Of a stretch of DNA of 25,248 nt, positions 1-7,126 are shown piece by piece. Under the pieces are notes generated by a model. It made no database searches. It had not been told where the DNA came from and saw only the letters and a list, made by a program, of their open reading frames with translations. The position numbers were made by a program, and so were the translations under genes. Source of the stretch: an uncultured Eubacteriales bacterium. GTDB lineage: Bacteria > Bacillota > Clostridia > Oscillospirales > CAG-272. Position 1 is the stretch's first letter. Each line of letters begins with the position of its first letter. The stretch spans positions 1-25,248 of the forward strand of contig CATYXQ010000027.1 in the NCBI GenBank assembly GCA_958414825.1. The letters are read 5' to 3'.

Positions 1-103
1 TTGTCCGAAAAGAAAAGGAAAAATAAAAAAATTTGCGAATCTATTGCAGGAATCCGTTTTTTTAGATATAATTGAGACAGTACAGCAGAAACGGAGAGGA
101 AAA

Positions 104-661
104 TTGAAATTTGTAAAAGAAAATTCTTATTATATCATGCGGCTGCTGGTGACACATATCGGTATGGCTGTATTCGGTTTCGTCCTATTTTTAACAACCA
201 ATCAGCAAAGTCGGGGGCTGATGCTTGCGGCCGGAATTTTTTCGGCGGGCTTTTATGCAGTGCTGTCGTATATAACCATGTGGGAGGCCGGCGCGAAGGA
301 TAAACCGAAACTCGACGCCGGACGATCCAGACTGATAAAGGGAAAAGGATTTTTCCTTTCTCTGATTGCGCAGTGTCCGGTATGGATTTCACTCCTCGTT
401 TTCCTTCTATGTTCGTTTTTTAAAACTTCGAACGTTGCCGCGTCCGTATACTATGTTACTTACTTTATTTTGACTATGCTTGACGGCTGCTTTACCGGCA
501 TTATGCTGTTTGTGAATACTGTGCAGAGCGATATGCTGATTGCAGCCGTTTTTGCGCTTGGTGTTTTGCTGATTGCCGCAGCGGCGGGACTTGGATACCT
601 TTTCGGTACCAAAGAACGCAGATTGATTCCCGTAAAAACGGGCAATCGAAAGCAGGACTGA
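104..661 (+). CDS. Hypothetical five-helix integral membrane protein
   Basis: I do not recognise the family. The 185-aa product has about five hydrophobic helices (roughly residues 12-31, 39-60, 83-106, 116-138 and 144-168). A charged Lys/Asp/Arg-rich loop lies between helices 2 and 3, and the tail is short and basic. I chose the TTG at 104 because GGAGAGG (93-99) sits four bases upstream. A TTG at 44 in the same frame would add 20 residues but has no good ribosome binding site. The gene ends 17 bases before a HAD phosphatase, so it probably opens or continues that operon. No catalytic motif is visible. A role in envelope or transport is inferred from topology only. Confidence 0.7.
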   Translation: MKFVKENSYYIMRLLVTHIGMAVFGFVLFLTTNQQSRGLMLAAGIFSAGFYAVLSYITMWEAGAKDKPKLDAGRSRLIKGKGFFLSLIAQCPVWISLLVFLLCSFFKTSNVAASVYYVTYFILTMLDGCFTGIMLFVNTVQSDMLIAAVFALGVLLIAAAAGLGYLFGTKERRLIPVKTGNRKQD

Positions 662-678
662 AAATATATCGGGGGCGT

Positions 679-1344
679 ATGGGTAATCTAAGAAAAAATA
701 TGCCGTATTCGCATGTGGTTTGGGATTTTAACGGGACGCTGCTGGATGACGTATCCATCGGAGTTGAGACGATTAATGTTTTGCTGAAAAAGCACGGTCT
801 ACCGTTGCTTGACGATGTAGAGACCTATCGCCGGCACTTCTGTTTTCCGGTGGTCGATTATTATGAAAAGATTGGTCTTGAACGGGAGCGCTTTGAATTA
901 TATGCTGCGGAATGGGTTTCGGAATATAGTCTTCGGTCTGCTTCGGCGACAATCTATTCCGGCGCTCGTGAATTGGTTGAATTTTTTAAAGAAAACGGCT
1001 GTCGGCAATATCTTTTGTCCGCCACCGAGCAAAAAATGCTTGAAAAGCAAATTGAATCGCTTGGACTGCGTGCGTACTTTGACGAACTCATCGGTCAATG
1101 CGATACATACGGCAGCGGAAAGATGGAGGCGGCTGTAAATTGGTCAAAAAAAGTCAAACCGAAGCGCGCTCTGTTTATCGGAGACACGGTTCACGATTTT
1201 GAGGTGGCGACGGCTGCGGGAGCCGATTGTGTGTTGCTGGCGTCCGGTCATCAGGATTACGCAAGACTCGCTTTATGCGGCTGTCTGGTGTTTGAGGGGA
1301 TTCCGGCATTGCAACAGTATTTTTGCACGGAGGAGAACCCATGA
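679..1344 (+). CDS. HAD-superfamily hydrolase (phosphoglycolate phosphatase-like)
   Basis: A 221-aa haloacid-dehalogenase-type phosphatase, probably cytoplasmic and acting on a small phosphate ester. Motif I is WDFNGTLLDD with nucleophile Asp16. The usual second Asp is Asn18, a substitution known in one HAD subgroup (DxNGT). Motif II is Ser114 in LLSATEQ, the motif III lysine is probably Lys148, and motif IV is GDTVHDFE (169-176). The helical segment between about 25 and 95 is a C1-type cap. The start follows GGGGGC (670-675). The gene overlaps the next start by ATGA, so the two are likely translationally coupled. The substrate cannot be read from the sequence. Confidence 0.9.
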   Translation: MGNLRKNMPYSHVVWDFNGTLLDDVSIGVETINVLLKKHGLPLLDDVETYRRHFCFPVVDYYEKIGLERERFELYAAEWVSEYSLRSASATIYSGARELVEFFKENGCRQYLLSATEQKMLEKQIESLGLRAYFDELIGQCDTYGSGKMEAAVNWSKKVKPKRALFIGDTVHDFEVATAAGADCVLLASGHQDYARLALCGCLVFEGIPALQQYFCTEENP

Positions 1345-2015
1345 TTATAATCGACGAGGACGGCGAACAATGGGTTACGGAAAATCGGTTTGACATTGCC
1401 GTTCCGATACATGTGGAGCAAAACGGGGAAGAAACAAAAATTTTTGTCTATCCATCTGTGTCAGAGATGGGCAAAGTCTATTCACAGCGTTTTGCGAATG
1501 ACCTTTTTTCGGATGCGGCAGTTGATTTTCTCAGCGCAGGCTGTATGGAATTTTGTAAACAGTATGGGTATGCGCCGGATAAACATTCAAAAAAACGCGG
1601 ATATAATTTTATCGGGATGAATATTGCAGATTCCGGTTTGCCGTGTGAACGGATTCGCCGCGCGGGACGGTATCATAACCGCACGACTTATAATTTAGAG
1701 GCTTGTCTTGCCTATGGTCAGGTCGTTTTCGGTGTGGTATGCGACGGTGAAATCGCTGCGGTTGCGGTTACGGCATCGCCGCCGGATCGGGATGCGCCGT
1801 TGATTGAGATCGGCGTGGAGACTGCGCCCGAATATCGCGGAAAAGGATATGCTTCGGCTGCGGCGCGTGCGCTGTCGGCATGGCTGTGTGCAGCGGGCTT
1901 TCGTGTATTGTATAAATGTGATGAGCATAATCTTGCTTCGGCGGCGGTTGCGCGGAATGCCGGTTTTTTACAGAGCGGGCAATTTTTTTATTATGTGCTC
2001 AGAAAAAAGAGGTAA
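1341..2015 (+). CDS. GNAT-family N-acetyltransferase
   Basis: A 224-aa protein whose C-terminal half is a GNAT acetyl-CoA-binding fold. Motif A is visible as ETAPEYRGKGYASAAARAL, with the pyrophosphate-binding RGKGYA at residues 166-171. It is followed by a motif-B-like segment (NLASAAVARNAGF). The N-terminal 100 residues resemble no family I can name and may form a specificity domain. The ATG at 1341 has AGGAG just upstream and overlaps the stop of the preceding HAD gene by ATGA. A TTG at 1323 is possible but less likely. rqcH starts 3 bases after the stop. The acceptor substrate is unknown. Confidence 0.88.
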   Translation: MIIIDEDGEQWVTENRFDIAVPIHVEQNGEETKIFVYPSVSEMGKVYSQRFANDLFSDAAVDFLSAGCMEFCKQYGYAPDKHSKKRGYNFIGMNIADSGLPCERIRRAGRYHNRTTYNLEACLAYGQVVFGVVCDGEIAAVAVTASPPDRDAPLIEIGVETAPEYRGKGYASAAARALSAWLCAAGFRVLYKCDEHNLASAAVARNAGFLQSGQFFYYVLRKKR

Positions 2016-2018
2016 TCT

Positions 2019-3779
2019 ATGGCTTTTGACGCAGGAATGCTTTGCGCGGTTCTGCATGAATTAAATACGGCGGCGGACGCGCGGGTGGAAAAGGTACAGC
2101 AGCCGCAAAAAGATGAGATCGTTTTAACGCTGCATAGTGCGGTGCGGCGCGAAAATATCCGACTGGCGATCAACGCGGGGGCGAACAGTCCAAAGATTTA
2201 TCTGACCGCGCAGCAAAAAGAAAATCCGGCGTCGGCGCCAATGCTTTGCATGCTTTTGCGTAAGCAGCTTGGCGGCGGACGTTTTGTTTGTGCACGGCAA
2301 ATCGGATTTGACCGGGTGGCGGAGCTTGAATTTACCGGTCGTGATGAAATGGGTTTTGCTGTTACGCGCTTTTTGATTGTGGAGATCATGGGTAAGTACA
2401 GCAATTTATTTTTGACCGATGAAAACAAAAAAATTATTGCCGCTATGCGATGGGTCGATTTTTCGACCAGCCGCCTGCGTCAGGTTTTTCCCGGAATGAC
2501 GTATTCATTACCGCCCTCGCAGGAAAAAAACGATATTTTTACGTTGACCCAAGATGAGCTTTCGCAAATGATTTCCTCATGCGAGGGTTCGACGCCGGTT
2601 TGGCGTTTTATACTCAATCGGTTTGGCGGAATTTCTCCCTTGGTTGCGCGGGAATTGACCTATAGAGTTTTGGGAACTGTGGACGCAGCGCTTGAGGCCG
2701 TTTTACCGGAACGCCTTTTTTCAGTTTTCATGCAGTTTCGGTCGCTTCTGGAAAGCGCGGATTTTAAACCGGTGCTTATATACGACGCCGAGGGCGTGCC
2801 GTTTGAATTTTGCTTTATGGATATTCTTCAGTACGGGGATATGGCGCAGATTGCGTATTTCCCCAATACGGGAGCGTTGCTGGACGCTTATTTTGAAAAG
2901 CGGGATGCGGCGGAACGGATTCGTCGTCTTGGGCAGGACATTGCGCATTTGCTTTCCGGCGCGCGCACACGTCTTGCGCGCAAACTGGAGATACAGCGAG
3001 AAGAACTGGCAGCATGCGCCGACGGCGATACGTATAAATTGTACGGAGATCTGATTACGGCAAATCTTTATATGATTCGGCGCGGAATGAAGCATATTCG
3101 TGTGACGAATTATTACAGCGAGGCGGCAGAAGAGATTACGATTTCGATGGATCCGCGTTTGACGCCTGCCCAGAATGCACAGCGGATGTACAAAAAATAC
3201 AGCAAAGCGAAAAACGCGAAAGTCTGTCTCGGAGAGCAAATTAATTTGGCAGAGGAAGAATTGCGGTACCTTGACACTGTGGCCGAAGCTCTGCAGCGCG
3301 CCGAAATCGAAAGCGACTTAAATGAAATCCGTATGGAATTGTCCCAAAGTGGGTATGTATCCCATACTTCCGCTGCAAAAAATACAAAGCGCACGGGAAC
3401 GCTGCATCCGATGGAATTTCGCTCTGCAAGCGGATACAGAATTTTGTGTGGCAAAAATAATCTGCAAAATGAGCATATTACCTTTAAAGTAGCCGGAAAA
3501 TCGGATTTGTGGTTTCATGTTAAGGATCGTCCGGGCTCTCATGTAATTCTGATTTGCGATGGGGAAGAGCCGTCTGAGGAGGATTATACACAGGCCGCTG
3601 TGATTGCGGCTACTTATTCCAGCGCCGGTGCACAGGGGCAGATTCCCGTGGATTATACGAGGGTAAAGAATATAAAAAGACCTCCGGCTTCAAGACCGGG
3701 GTATGTGACGTATTCAACGAACTTTACGGCCTATGTAGGCAGCGACGTGAATTTTTGTGAACGACTTCGTATTCAATAA
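2019..3779 (+). CDS. rqcH: Ribosome quality control factor RqcH (NFACT family, formerly FbpA-like)
   Basis: A 586-aa NFACT protein, the normal length for bacterial RqcH/Rqc2. In Bacillus, RqcH binds the obstructed 50S subunit and recruits tRNA-Ala to add C-terminal alanine tails that mark stalled peptides for degradation. Visible here are the NFACT-N domain, including the Asp98-Arg99 pair matching the DR motif needed for tailing, a long charged helical middle region (about 290-430) and the NFACT-R domain (about 450-560, with FHVKDRPGSHVIL). The start follows AGAGG. The stop codon lies inside the 8-bp target duplication of the downstream insertion sequence, so the reading frame is preserved. 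The gene's natural downstream sequence has been pushed 1.9 kb away. Confidence 0.95.
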   Translation: MAFDAGMLCAVLHELNTAADARVEKVQQPQKDEIVLTLHSAVRRENIRLAINAGANSPKIYLTAQQKENPASAPMLCMLLRKQLGGGRFVCARQIGFDRVAELEFTGRDEMGFAVTRFLIVEIMGKYSNLFLTDENKKIIAAMRWVDFSTSRLRQVFPGMTYSLPPSQEKNDIFTLTQDELSQMISSCEGSTPVWRFILNRFGGISPLVARELTYRVLGTVDAALEAVLPERLFSVFMQFRSLLESADFKPVLIYDAEGVPFEFCFMDILQYGDMAQIAYFPNTGALLDAYFEKRDAAERIRRLGQDIAHLLSGARTRLARKLEIQREELAACADGDTYKLYGDLITANLYMIRRGMKHIRVTNYYSEAAEEITISMDPRLTPAQNAQRMYKKYSKAKNAKVCLGEQINLAEEELRYLDTVAEALQRAEIESDLNEIRMELSQSGYVSHTSAAKNTKRTGTLHPMEFRSASGYRILCGKNNLQNEHITFKVAGKSDLWFHVKDRPGSHVILICDGEEPSEEDYTQAAVIAATYSSAGAQGQIPVDYTRVKNIKRPPASRPGYVTYSTNFTAYVGSDVNFCERLRIQ

Positions 3780-3784
3780 TAAAA
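3777..3784. repeat. Left target-site duplication (TAATAAAA)
   Basis: Identical to 5704-5711 on the far side of the insertion sequence. Its first three bases are the rqcH stop codon. Confidence 0.9.
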
Positions 3785-3809
3785 GTCTCTGTACGAGATA
3801 AGTATTGGT
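3785..3809 (+). repeat. Left terminal inverted repeat, 25 bp
   Basis: Begins GTCTCTGTACGAGATAAG. It is an exact reverse complement of 5679-5703 over 25 bp. Confidence 0.95.
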
Positions 3810-3914
3810 GAACAAAAAATATACATATTAACTAATGAATATGCATAAACGGATTTGACACTGACATGAAAAAATATATTCCCTTACAAAAATAATTTTT
3901 TGGGGGTACACTTT

Positions 3915-5231
3915 ATGTCTAATTTCCGTTTTGATTACAACGATATTCGTAAACAAGTTGCTATTGCTGATTTAACAAACGAACAGATCCAAGATTTATT
4001 TTCTCTTCTTCAAACAAAGAAACATTCAAGTCCTCAGCTTACCAGAGAGGAAAAAGCATTTTTCCAATGTTGCAGAGAGCATAGAAGTTATGCTAATAAT
4101 ACGGATTTGGATACTGTTGTCTGCCCTCATTGTGGTTCAATTAAGGTCATCAAGCACGGAAAAAGAAATAGCAGACAGAGATATTTCTGCAAGGATTGCA
4201 ATAAGACATTCGGAGATACCAACGGCACCGTTGCCTTTCATTCCAAATTGTCTATTGCTAAGTGGATTGAGTTCATCAAGTTGACCTTACAAGGTGAGAG
4301 TTGCCGTACCATTGCCAAAAATCTTGGTATCAACAAACAGACCGCATTACACAATCGATATAGAATATGTGCTGTTCTCCATCAGTTTGTCAGCAATCAG
4401 GACGATTTCCACAGTTTGGCAGAGAGTGACGAGTATTACTATCCCCTATCTTTCAAGGATATAAAAGACCCTATGTTCTTCTTGGGTACACTTGGCAGAA
4501 TGCCGTATACTCATAGAAGTATTGATAAGAGAATTGAATATGTTGAGAAACAAGGATTTGATAACAATTTTCTACAAGACCTCGATAAAAATGAAGAAAT
4601 GGTCAAGGGTGAGTTGCTAAATTATGTCGATAAAGATGATTTAGAATCACAAGAAAAATTTTCCAATGCCCTAAACCGTATGGATACGGAGAAAATCATT
4701 CAGGTCTTAAAGACCTTGAATGTGCAACAGCAGAAAAGGAGGGGTATCAGCAATCAGCAAGTATGCTGCCTATCTTGTGTAGACACGAACCAAAACCATT
4801 TCTTGCAGACCGTTTGTGTCGGCAGAATACAGCCAACTCATATCGAACAAGCCCTTGTCCCCCACTTCTCAAAAGATACTGTTTTGGTTGCAGATAGCCA
4901 CAGAGCATATAAGACGGTAGCCAACAAGCATAAGATACCCTTAAAGCAAATCCCAAGTGGAAAACATACAAGCGGTGGGTACAGTCTCGGTCATATCAAC
5001 GGCTATCATCATAATATTAGTGATTTTATGTATCTGTATCACGGTGTAAGTTCAAAGTTCCTCGACTACTATTTGGCTCTGTTCTATTGGATTGAGAAAA
5101 ATAAGACCAAGCCCTATCTTGACCAAGCCTATGATATTATCACTTTGCTGTCTAATCAGGCAAACAAGATACCACTTGCCAAGTTCAAGGATAAGCCTAT
5201 CTTCTTTGACTTAAAAGGTCTTTTGGACTGA
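3915..5231 (+). CDS. IS1595-family (ISXO2-like) transposase
   Basis: A 438-aa transposase. Residues 70-95 form a zinc ribbon (C70-x2-C73 and C92-x2-C95, in CPHCGS and YFCKDCNKTFG), followed by a helix-turn-helix-like region (about 110-155). The DDE-type catalytic core appears to use Asp172 (SDEYYYPLSF) and Asp327 (VADSHRAY). INGYHHN at 361-367 lies where the third residue is expected. The end, GVSSKFLDYYLALFYW, is typical of ISXO2-like enzymes. About 85-90 charged residues (roughly 185-275) separate the first Asp block from RRGISNQQVC, much more than in short family members. The ATG at 3915 follows GGGGG (3902-3906). A TTG at 3900 is in frame but unlikely. Confidence 0.93.
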   Translation: MSNFRFDYNDIRKQVAIADLTNEQIQDLFSLLQTKKHSSPQLTREEKAFFQCCREHRSYANNTDLDTVVCPHCGSIKVIKHGKRNSRQRYFCKDCNKTFGDTNGTVAFHSKLSIAKWIEFIKLTLQGESCRTIAKNLGINKQTALHNRYRICAVLHQFVSNQDDFHSLAESDEYYYPLSFKDIKDPMFFLGTLGRMPYTHRSIDKRIEYVEKQGFDNNFLQDLDKNEEMVKGELLNYVDKDDLESQEKFSNALNRMDTEKIIQVLKTLNVQQQKRRGISNQQVCCLSCVDTNQNHFLQTVCVGRIQPTHIEQALVPHFSKDTVLVADSHRAYKTVANKHKIPLKQIPSGKHTSGGYSLGHINGYHHNISDFMYLYHGVSSKFLDYYLALFYWIEKNKTKPYLDQAYDIITLLSNQANKIPLAKFKDKPIFFDLKGLLD

Positions 5232-5285
5232 TAGAAAATGTAAATTTTCATTCTCAGAGTGAGACAAGCCGACCAAAGTATGCTA

Positions 5286-5294
5286 TGATATAAT
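5286..5294 (+). promoter_or_regulatory. Extended -10 promoter element for the IS passenger gene
   Basis: TGATATAAT is a perfect TATAAT hexamer with an upstream TGn, between the transposase stop and the 61-aa gene. No good -35 is visible, which extended -10 promoters tolerate. Confidence 0.45.
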
Positions 5295-5376
5295 TACAAT
5301 ATTAAAGTTTTTTTACTGTCTACATAGATAATGAAACAATTATCAAACTTGAATTTGACGAAGGAGTTTTGTAAGT

Positions 5377-5562
5377 ATGGATACAATTTTAGCAGTGCTG
5401 ATTGTCGTTCTGTCATATACCGTTATTTGTTTTATTATTGCATTTATACGAGCGGTATTATCTAAGTCTGAGGAAAGAAAACAGACTTTTAAAGAAACTT
5501 TTAAAGAAACTTTTTGGACATCCTTTCTGGAAGTCATAAATCCTTTTGACTGGTTTTGGTAA
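5377..5562 (+). CDS. Small single-pass membrane protein carried inside the insertion sequence
   Basis: A 61-aa product of unknown function. Residues 3-28 form one hydrophobic helix (ILAVLIVVLSYTVICFIIAF). It is followed by a basic stretch, a duplicated FKET motif (FKETFKETF, encoded by an imperfect 12-bp tandem repeat) and an aromatic end (INPFDWFW). AAGGAG lies about ten bases before the ATG, an extended -10 lies upstream, and a strong terminator follows, so it reads as an independent gene. It lies wholly between the inverted repeats and so moves with the element. It is not a recognisable transposition accessory protein, antitoxin or resistance gene. Confidence 0.65.
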   Translation: MDTILAVLIVVLSYTVICFIIAFIRAVLSKSEERKQTFKETFKETFWTSFLEVINPFDWFW

Positions 5563-5602
5563 CTTCCAATTTGTTGAACTGAACAGCATAATTCTCCTGT
5601 AG

Positions 5603-5635
5603 GAGCAAGGTTGAACCACACCTTGCTCTTTTTTT
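5603..5635 (+). terminator. Rho-independent terminator of the IS passenger gene
   Basis: A 9-bp perfect stem (GAGCAAGGT / ACCTTGCTC) with an 8-nt loop, followed by seven T residues. It lies 40 bases after the 61-aa gene. Confidence 0.9.
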
Positions 5636-5678
5636 AATATGTATTCACACAAAATGAATATAAAGGGCAGTTATACAT

Positions 5679-5703
5679 ACCAATACTTATCTCGTACAGA
5701 GAC
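5679..5703 (-). repeat. Right terminal inverted repeat, 25 bp
   Basis: Ends CTTATCTCGTACAGAGAC. It is a perfect match to the left end in inverted orientation. Confidence 0.95.
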
Positions 5704-5711
5704 TAATAAAA
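5704..5711. repeat. Right target-site duplication (TAATAAAA)
   Basis: Second copy of the 8-bp target sequence. The original rqcH downstream DNA resumes here. Confidence 0.9.
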
Positions 5712-5712
5712 A

Positions 5713-5822
5713 AACCAAGCCGACGGAAAAGAGCGGCGAGATAAGAAACTTTTTGAGGGACGATGTACTGTCGTCCCTCTTTGTTTTCTTAAAACAGCGC
5801 TCTAAATTCCGTCGGCTTTGTT
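5713..5822. other. 110-nt nested hairpin, candidate structured RNA or bidirectional terminator
   Basis: Four stacked helices can be drawn. P1: 5717-5728 with 5807-5818 (12 bp perfect, extendable to 5713/5822 past one mismatch). P2: 5730-5735 with 5798-5803. P3: 5743-5749 with 5783-5790 (one bulge). P4: 5755-5763 with 5771-5779 (9 bp, 7-nt loop). Before the IS insertion this followed the rqcH stop directly. On the minus strand P1 is followed by GGTTTTTTTATTA, and on the plus strand P4 is followed by TTTGTTTTCTT, so each strand contains an intrinsic-terminator signature. No protein is encoded. The remaining intergenic DNA up to 6031 shows only the candidate small ORF described separately. Confidence 0.6.
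5755..5790 (+). terminator. Probable original terminator of the rqcH transcript
   Basis: Stem GAGGGACGA / TCGTCCCTC (9 bp, 7-nt loop) followed by TTTGTTTTCTT. It is the inner helix of the nested structure. It is now 2 kb from rqcH because of the insertion sequence. Confidence 0.6.
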
Positions 5823-5845
5823 ATACAAATGAACAGGTGAAAATT

Positions 5846-6042
5846 TTAATTACATCTACAACCGGATCGATTTGTATTTCTACCGGAACAATTGTCAAAT
5901 GCAGGATTGAAAGCATAGAAGTTTTTAGAATCCAAATTGTCCTGTGTTACGCGCAGCGCATCGCCGTTTTTATCCATTCAAACAAAAATTCATCATAAAT
6001 AGGAAGATTAAATTCGTTTTCTGTTGGTAGATTAATACTCAT
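5846..6042 (-). pseudogene. Possible frameshifted small gene after the tocopherol-cyclase homologue
   Basis: On the minus strand an ATG at 6042 overlaps the upstream stop (ATGAGTATTAA) and opens a frame reading MSINLPTENEFNLPIYDEFL. A second frame starting at ATG 5977 reads MDKNGDALRVTQDNLDSKNF and ends in a Cys-rich tail (SGCRCN) at 5846. Adding one A near 5978 would join them into a product of about 66 aa. A terminator-like hairpin begins 24 bases after the stop. I do not recognise the product, and there is no clear ribosome binding site. It could be a decayed gene, a coupled small gene with a sequencing error, or chance. Confidence 0.25.
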
Positions 6043-6883
6043 ATTCAAACGAAGCTTTTTCAGATTCAAAATCGAGCAAAATGCGTTCCTGATCGCGCAA
6101 CTGATAGTGCGCACGGCAAACGATATTTTCACGAATCGTTCTCGTCATAACGCCGTTTAAAGGGGCTTTGAGCGGATTTGCGTGTTCATCGAGCAGTATG
6201 GCTGTCATGATGAAATTCCCTTGTTTAATAACAATATCACGGTTTTTCAAATGCAATACTTTTGCCCCCAGATAGGTAGCAAGGCGATATTCCCTACCAT
6301 GTAGCTGTACAATGCCGATGATTCCCGTGAAATGAATGGGGCCTATCGGAATTTCGGCGACCGAGAGCATGAGGGAACCGCCGTCAAAGAAGCATTGTGT
6401 CCATATATATTTTTCGGGGAAAGAACGTCCGCGGTCACCCTCTATATATCCCACACCGTTTGCAAAGCAGTGGGATTTTCCATTGATCTGCAGCGTACCG
6501 TTTATCGTGTGCCGCATACTGAATACACGATGTCTGCACTCCATAAACGGAACGGCGCAAAACGGTCCCATGATATCAAAACGCAGGGAGGACGGAGGTC
6601 CGAATTGTACAGAGCCAGTGACAGACAGGGATTTTGTATGCAGATTCAAATGAATTCCGTTTTTAGAAAAGATATTTTCTCGCAGTTTTGCAAAAGGGAG
6701 ATTTTTGTTTACTTGACACTGTTTTGGGGGAAATAAGAAATTCCAACTTTCATTGCTGCTGATGAACTGAATCGAACCGCTTTGCTGTCCGTTTCCTGTG
6801 TGAACGGCCGGTATAAAAGCGATGCTTTCCTTTTCGGTTTGGCATTTGAAATACCAACCGCAAAAAGATTCGGTTTTGCGCAC
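6032..6883 (-). CDS. Tocopherol-cyclase-like family protein
   Basis: A 283-aa protein resembling bacterial members of the tocopherol-cyclase-like (lipocalin-type) family. The central signature is GVGYIEGDRGRSFPEKYIWT, corresponding to the family's G-Y-x-E-x-D-x-G-x-S-F-P-x-x-Y/W-x-W pattern. Plant and cyanobacterial relatives cyclise prenylquinols. In a heterotrophic anaerobe without that pathway the substrate is unknown, and a lipid or hydrophobic ligand is a reasonable guess. I chose the GTG at 6883 because AGGAGGAG lies seven bases upstream. A TTG at 6904 is in frame but would place that ribosome binding site inside the gene. No signal peptide is visible. Confidence 0.8.
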   Translation of the reverse strand: MRKTESFCGWYFKCQTEKESIAFIPAVHTGNGQQSGSIQFISSNESWNFLFPPKQCQVNKNLPFAKLRENIFSKNGIHLNLHTKSLSVTGSVQFGPPSSLRFDIMGPFCAVPFMECRHRVFSMRHTINGTLQINGKSHCFANGVGYIEGDRGRSFPEKYIWTQCFFDGGSLMLSVAEIPIGPIHFTGIIGIVQLHGREYRLATYLGAKVLHLKNRDIVIKQGNFIMTAILLDEHANPLKAPLNGVMTRTIRENIVCRAHYQLRDQERILLDFESEKASFEYEY

Positions 6884-6939
6884 GGCAAATCTCCTCCTTA
6901 GCAAATTTTAGTCACACTCTACCGACATTTTTCCGCTTT

Positions 6940-6966
6940 CAGCCGTTTTTATGCAGAAAACGGCTG
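6940..6966. other. Hairpin upstream of the tocopherol-cyclase-like gene
   Basis: A 10-bp perfect stem (CAGCCGTTTT / AAAACGGCTG) with a 7-nt loop. There is only a weak T tract (TTTA) on the plus strand. It lies in the 5' region of the minus-strand gene and could be a leader hairpin or an old terminator. Confidence 0.45.
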
Positions 6967-6998
6967 TTTAGCCGTCCGATAGTATTTAAAAATTGCAC

Positions 6999-7073
6999 TG
7001 TAATGCAAATAAAGCAAGGTTTTTTTGATGACAAAATCTCAAAAGAAGCCTTGCTTTTTGTATTTGCGTTACA
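6999..7073. terminator. Long bulged hairpin downstream of the 73-aa gene
   Basis: Positions 6999-7011 pair with 7061-7073 (13 bp, one G-U) and 7012-7019 pair with 7049-7056 (8 bp), separated by a 4-nt bulge and closing a 29-nt loop. It lies about 55 bases past the stop of the minus-strand 73-aa gene, so termination is a plausible role. Its outer arms carry the ATTTGCRTTACA motif that recurs at 7514-7525. Confidence 0.45.
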
Positions 7074-7126
7074 CAGATAAACAGCACTGTATACACAGGT
7101 TATTTATCGTATATTATAAAATTAAT

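Larger units (their letters stand above)
3785..5703 (+). mobile_element. Complete IS1595-family insertion sequence with a passenger gene
   Basis: A 1,919-bp element bounded by perfect 25-bp inverted repeats (3785-3809 and 5679-5703) and an 8-bp direct repeat TAATAAAA (3777-3784 and 5704-5711). Eight-bp duplications are typical of IS1595. It carries a transposase gene and a separate 61-aa membrane-protein gene with its own promoter-like element and terminator. Intact ends, an exact target duplication and an undamaged transposase frame suggest a recent insertion. The target is the stop codon of rqcH, and the duplication restores it. The coding sequence is more A+T-rich than the flanking genes. 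Confidence 0.93.

Noticed and set aside
5639..5998. A 119-codon plus-strand frame crossing the IS right end and the nested hairpin
   Set aside because: It begins inside the insertion sequence, crosses the inverted repeat and lacks a ribosome binding site.
6332..6736. A 134-codon plus-strand frame opposite the tocopherol-cyclase-like gene
   Set aside because: Antisense shadow; the minus-strand frame has the family signature and a strong ribosome binding site.
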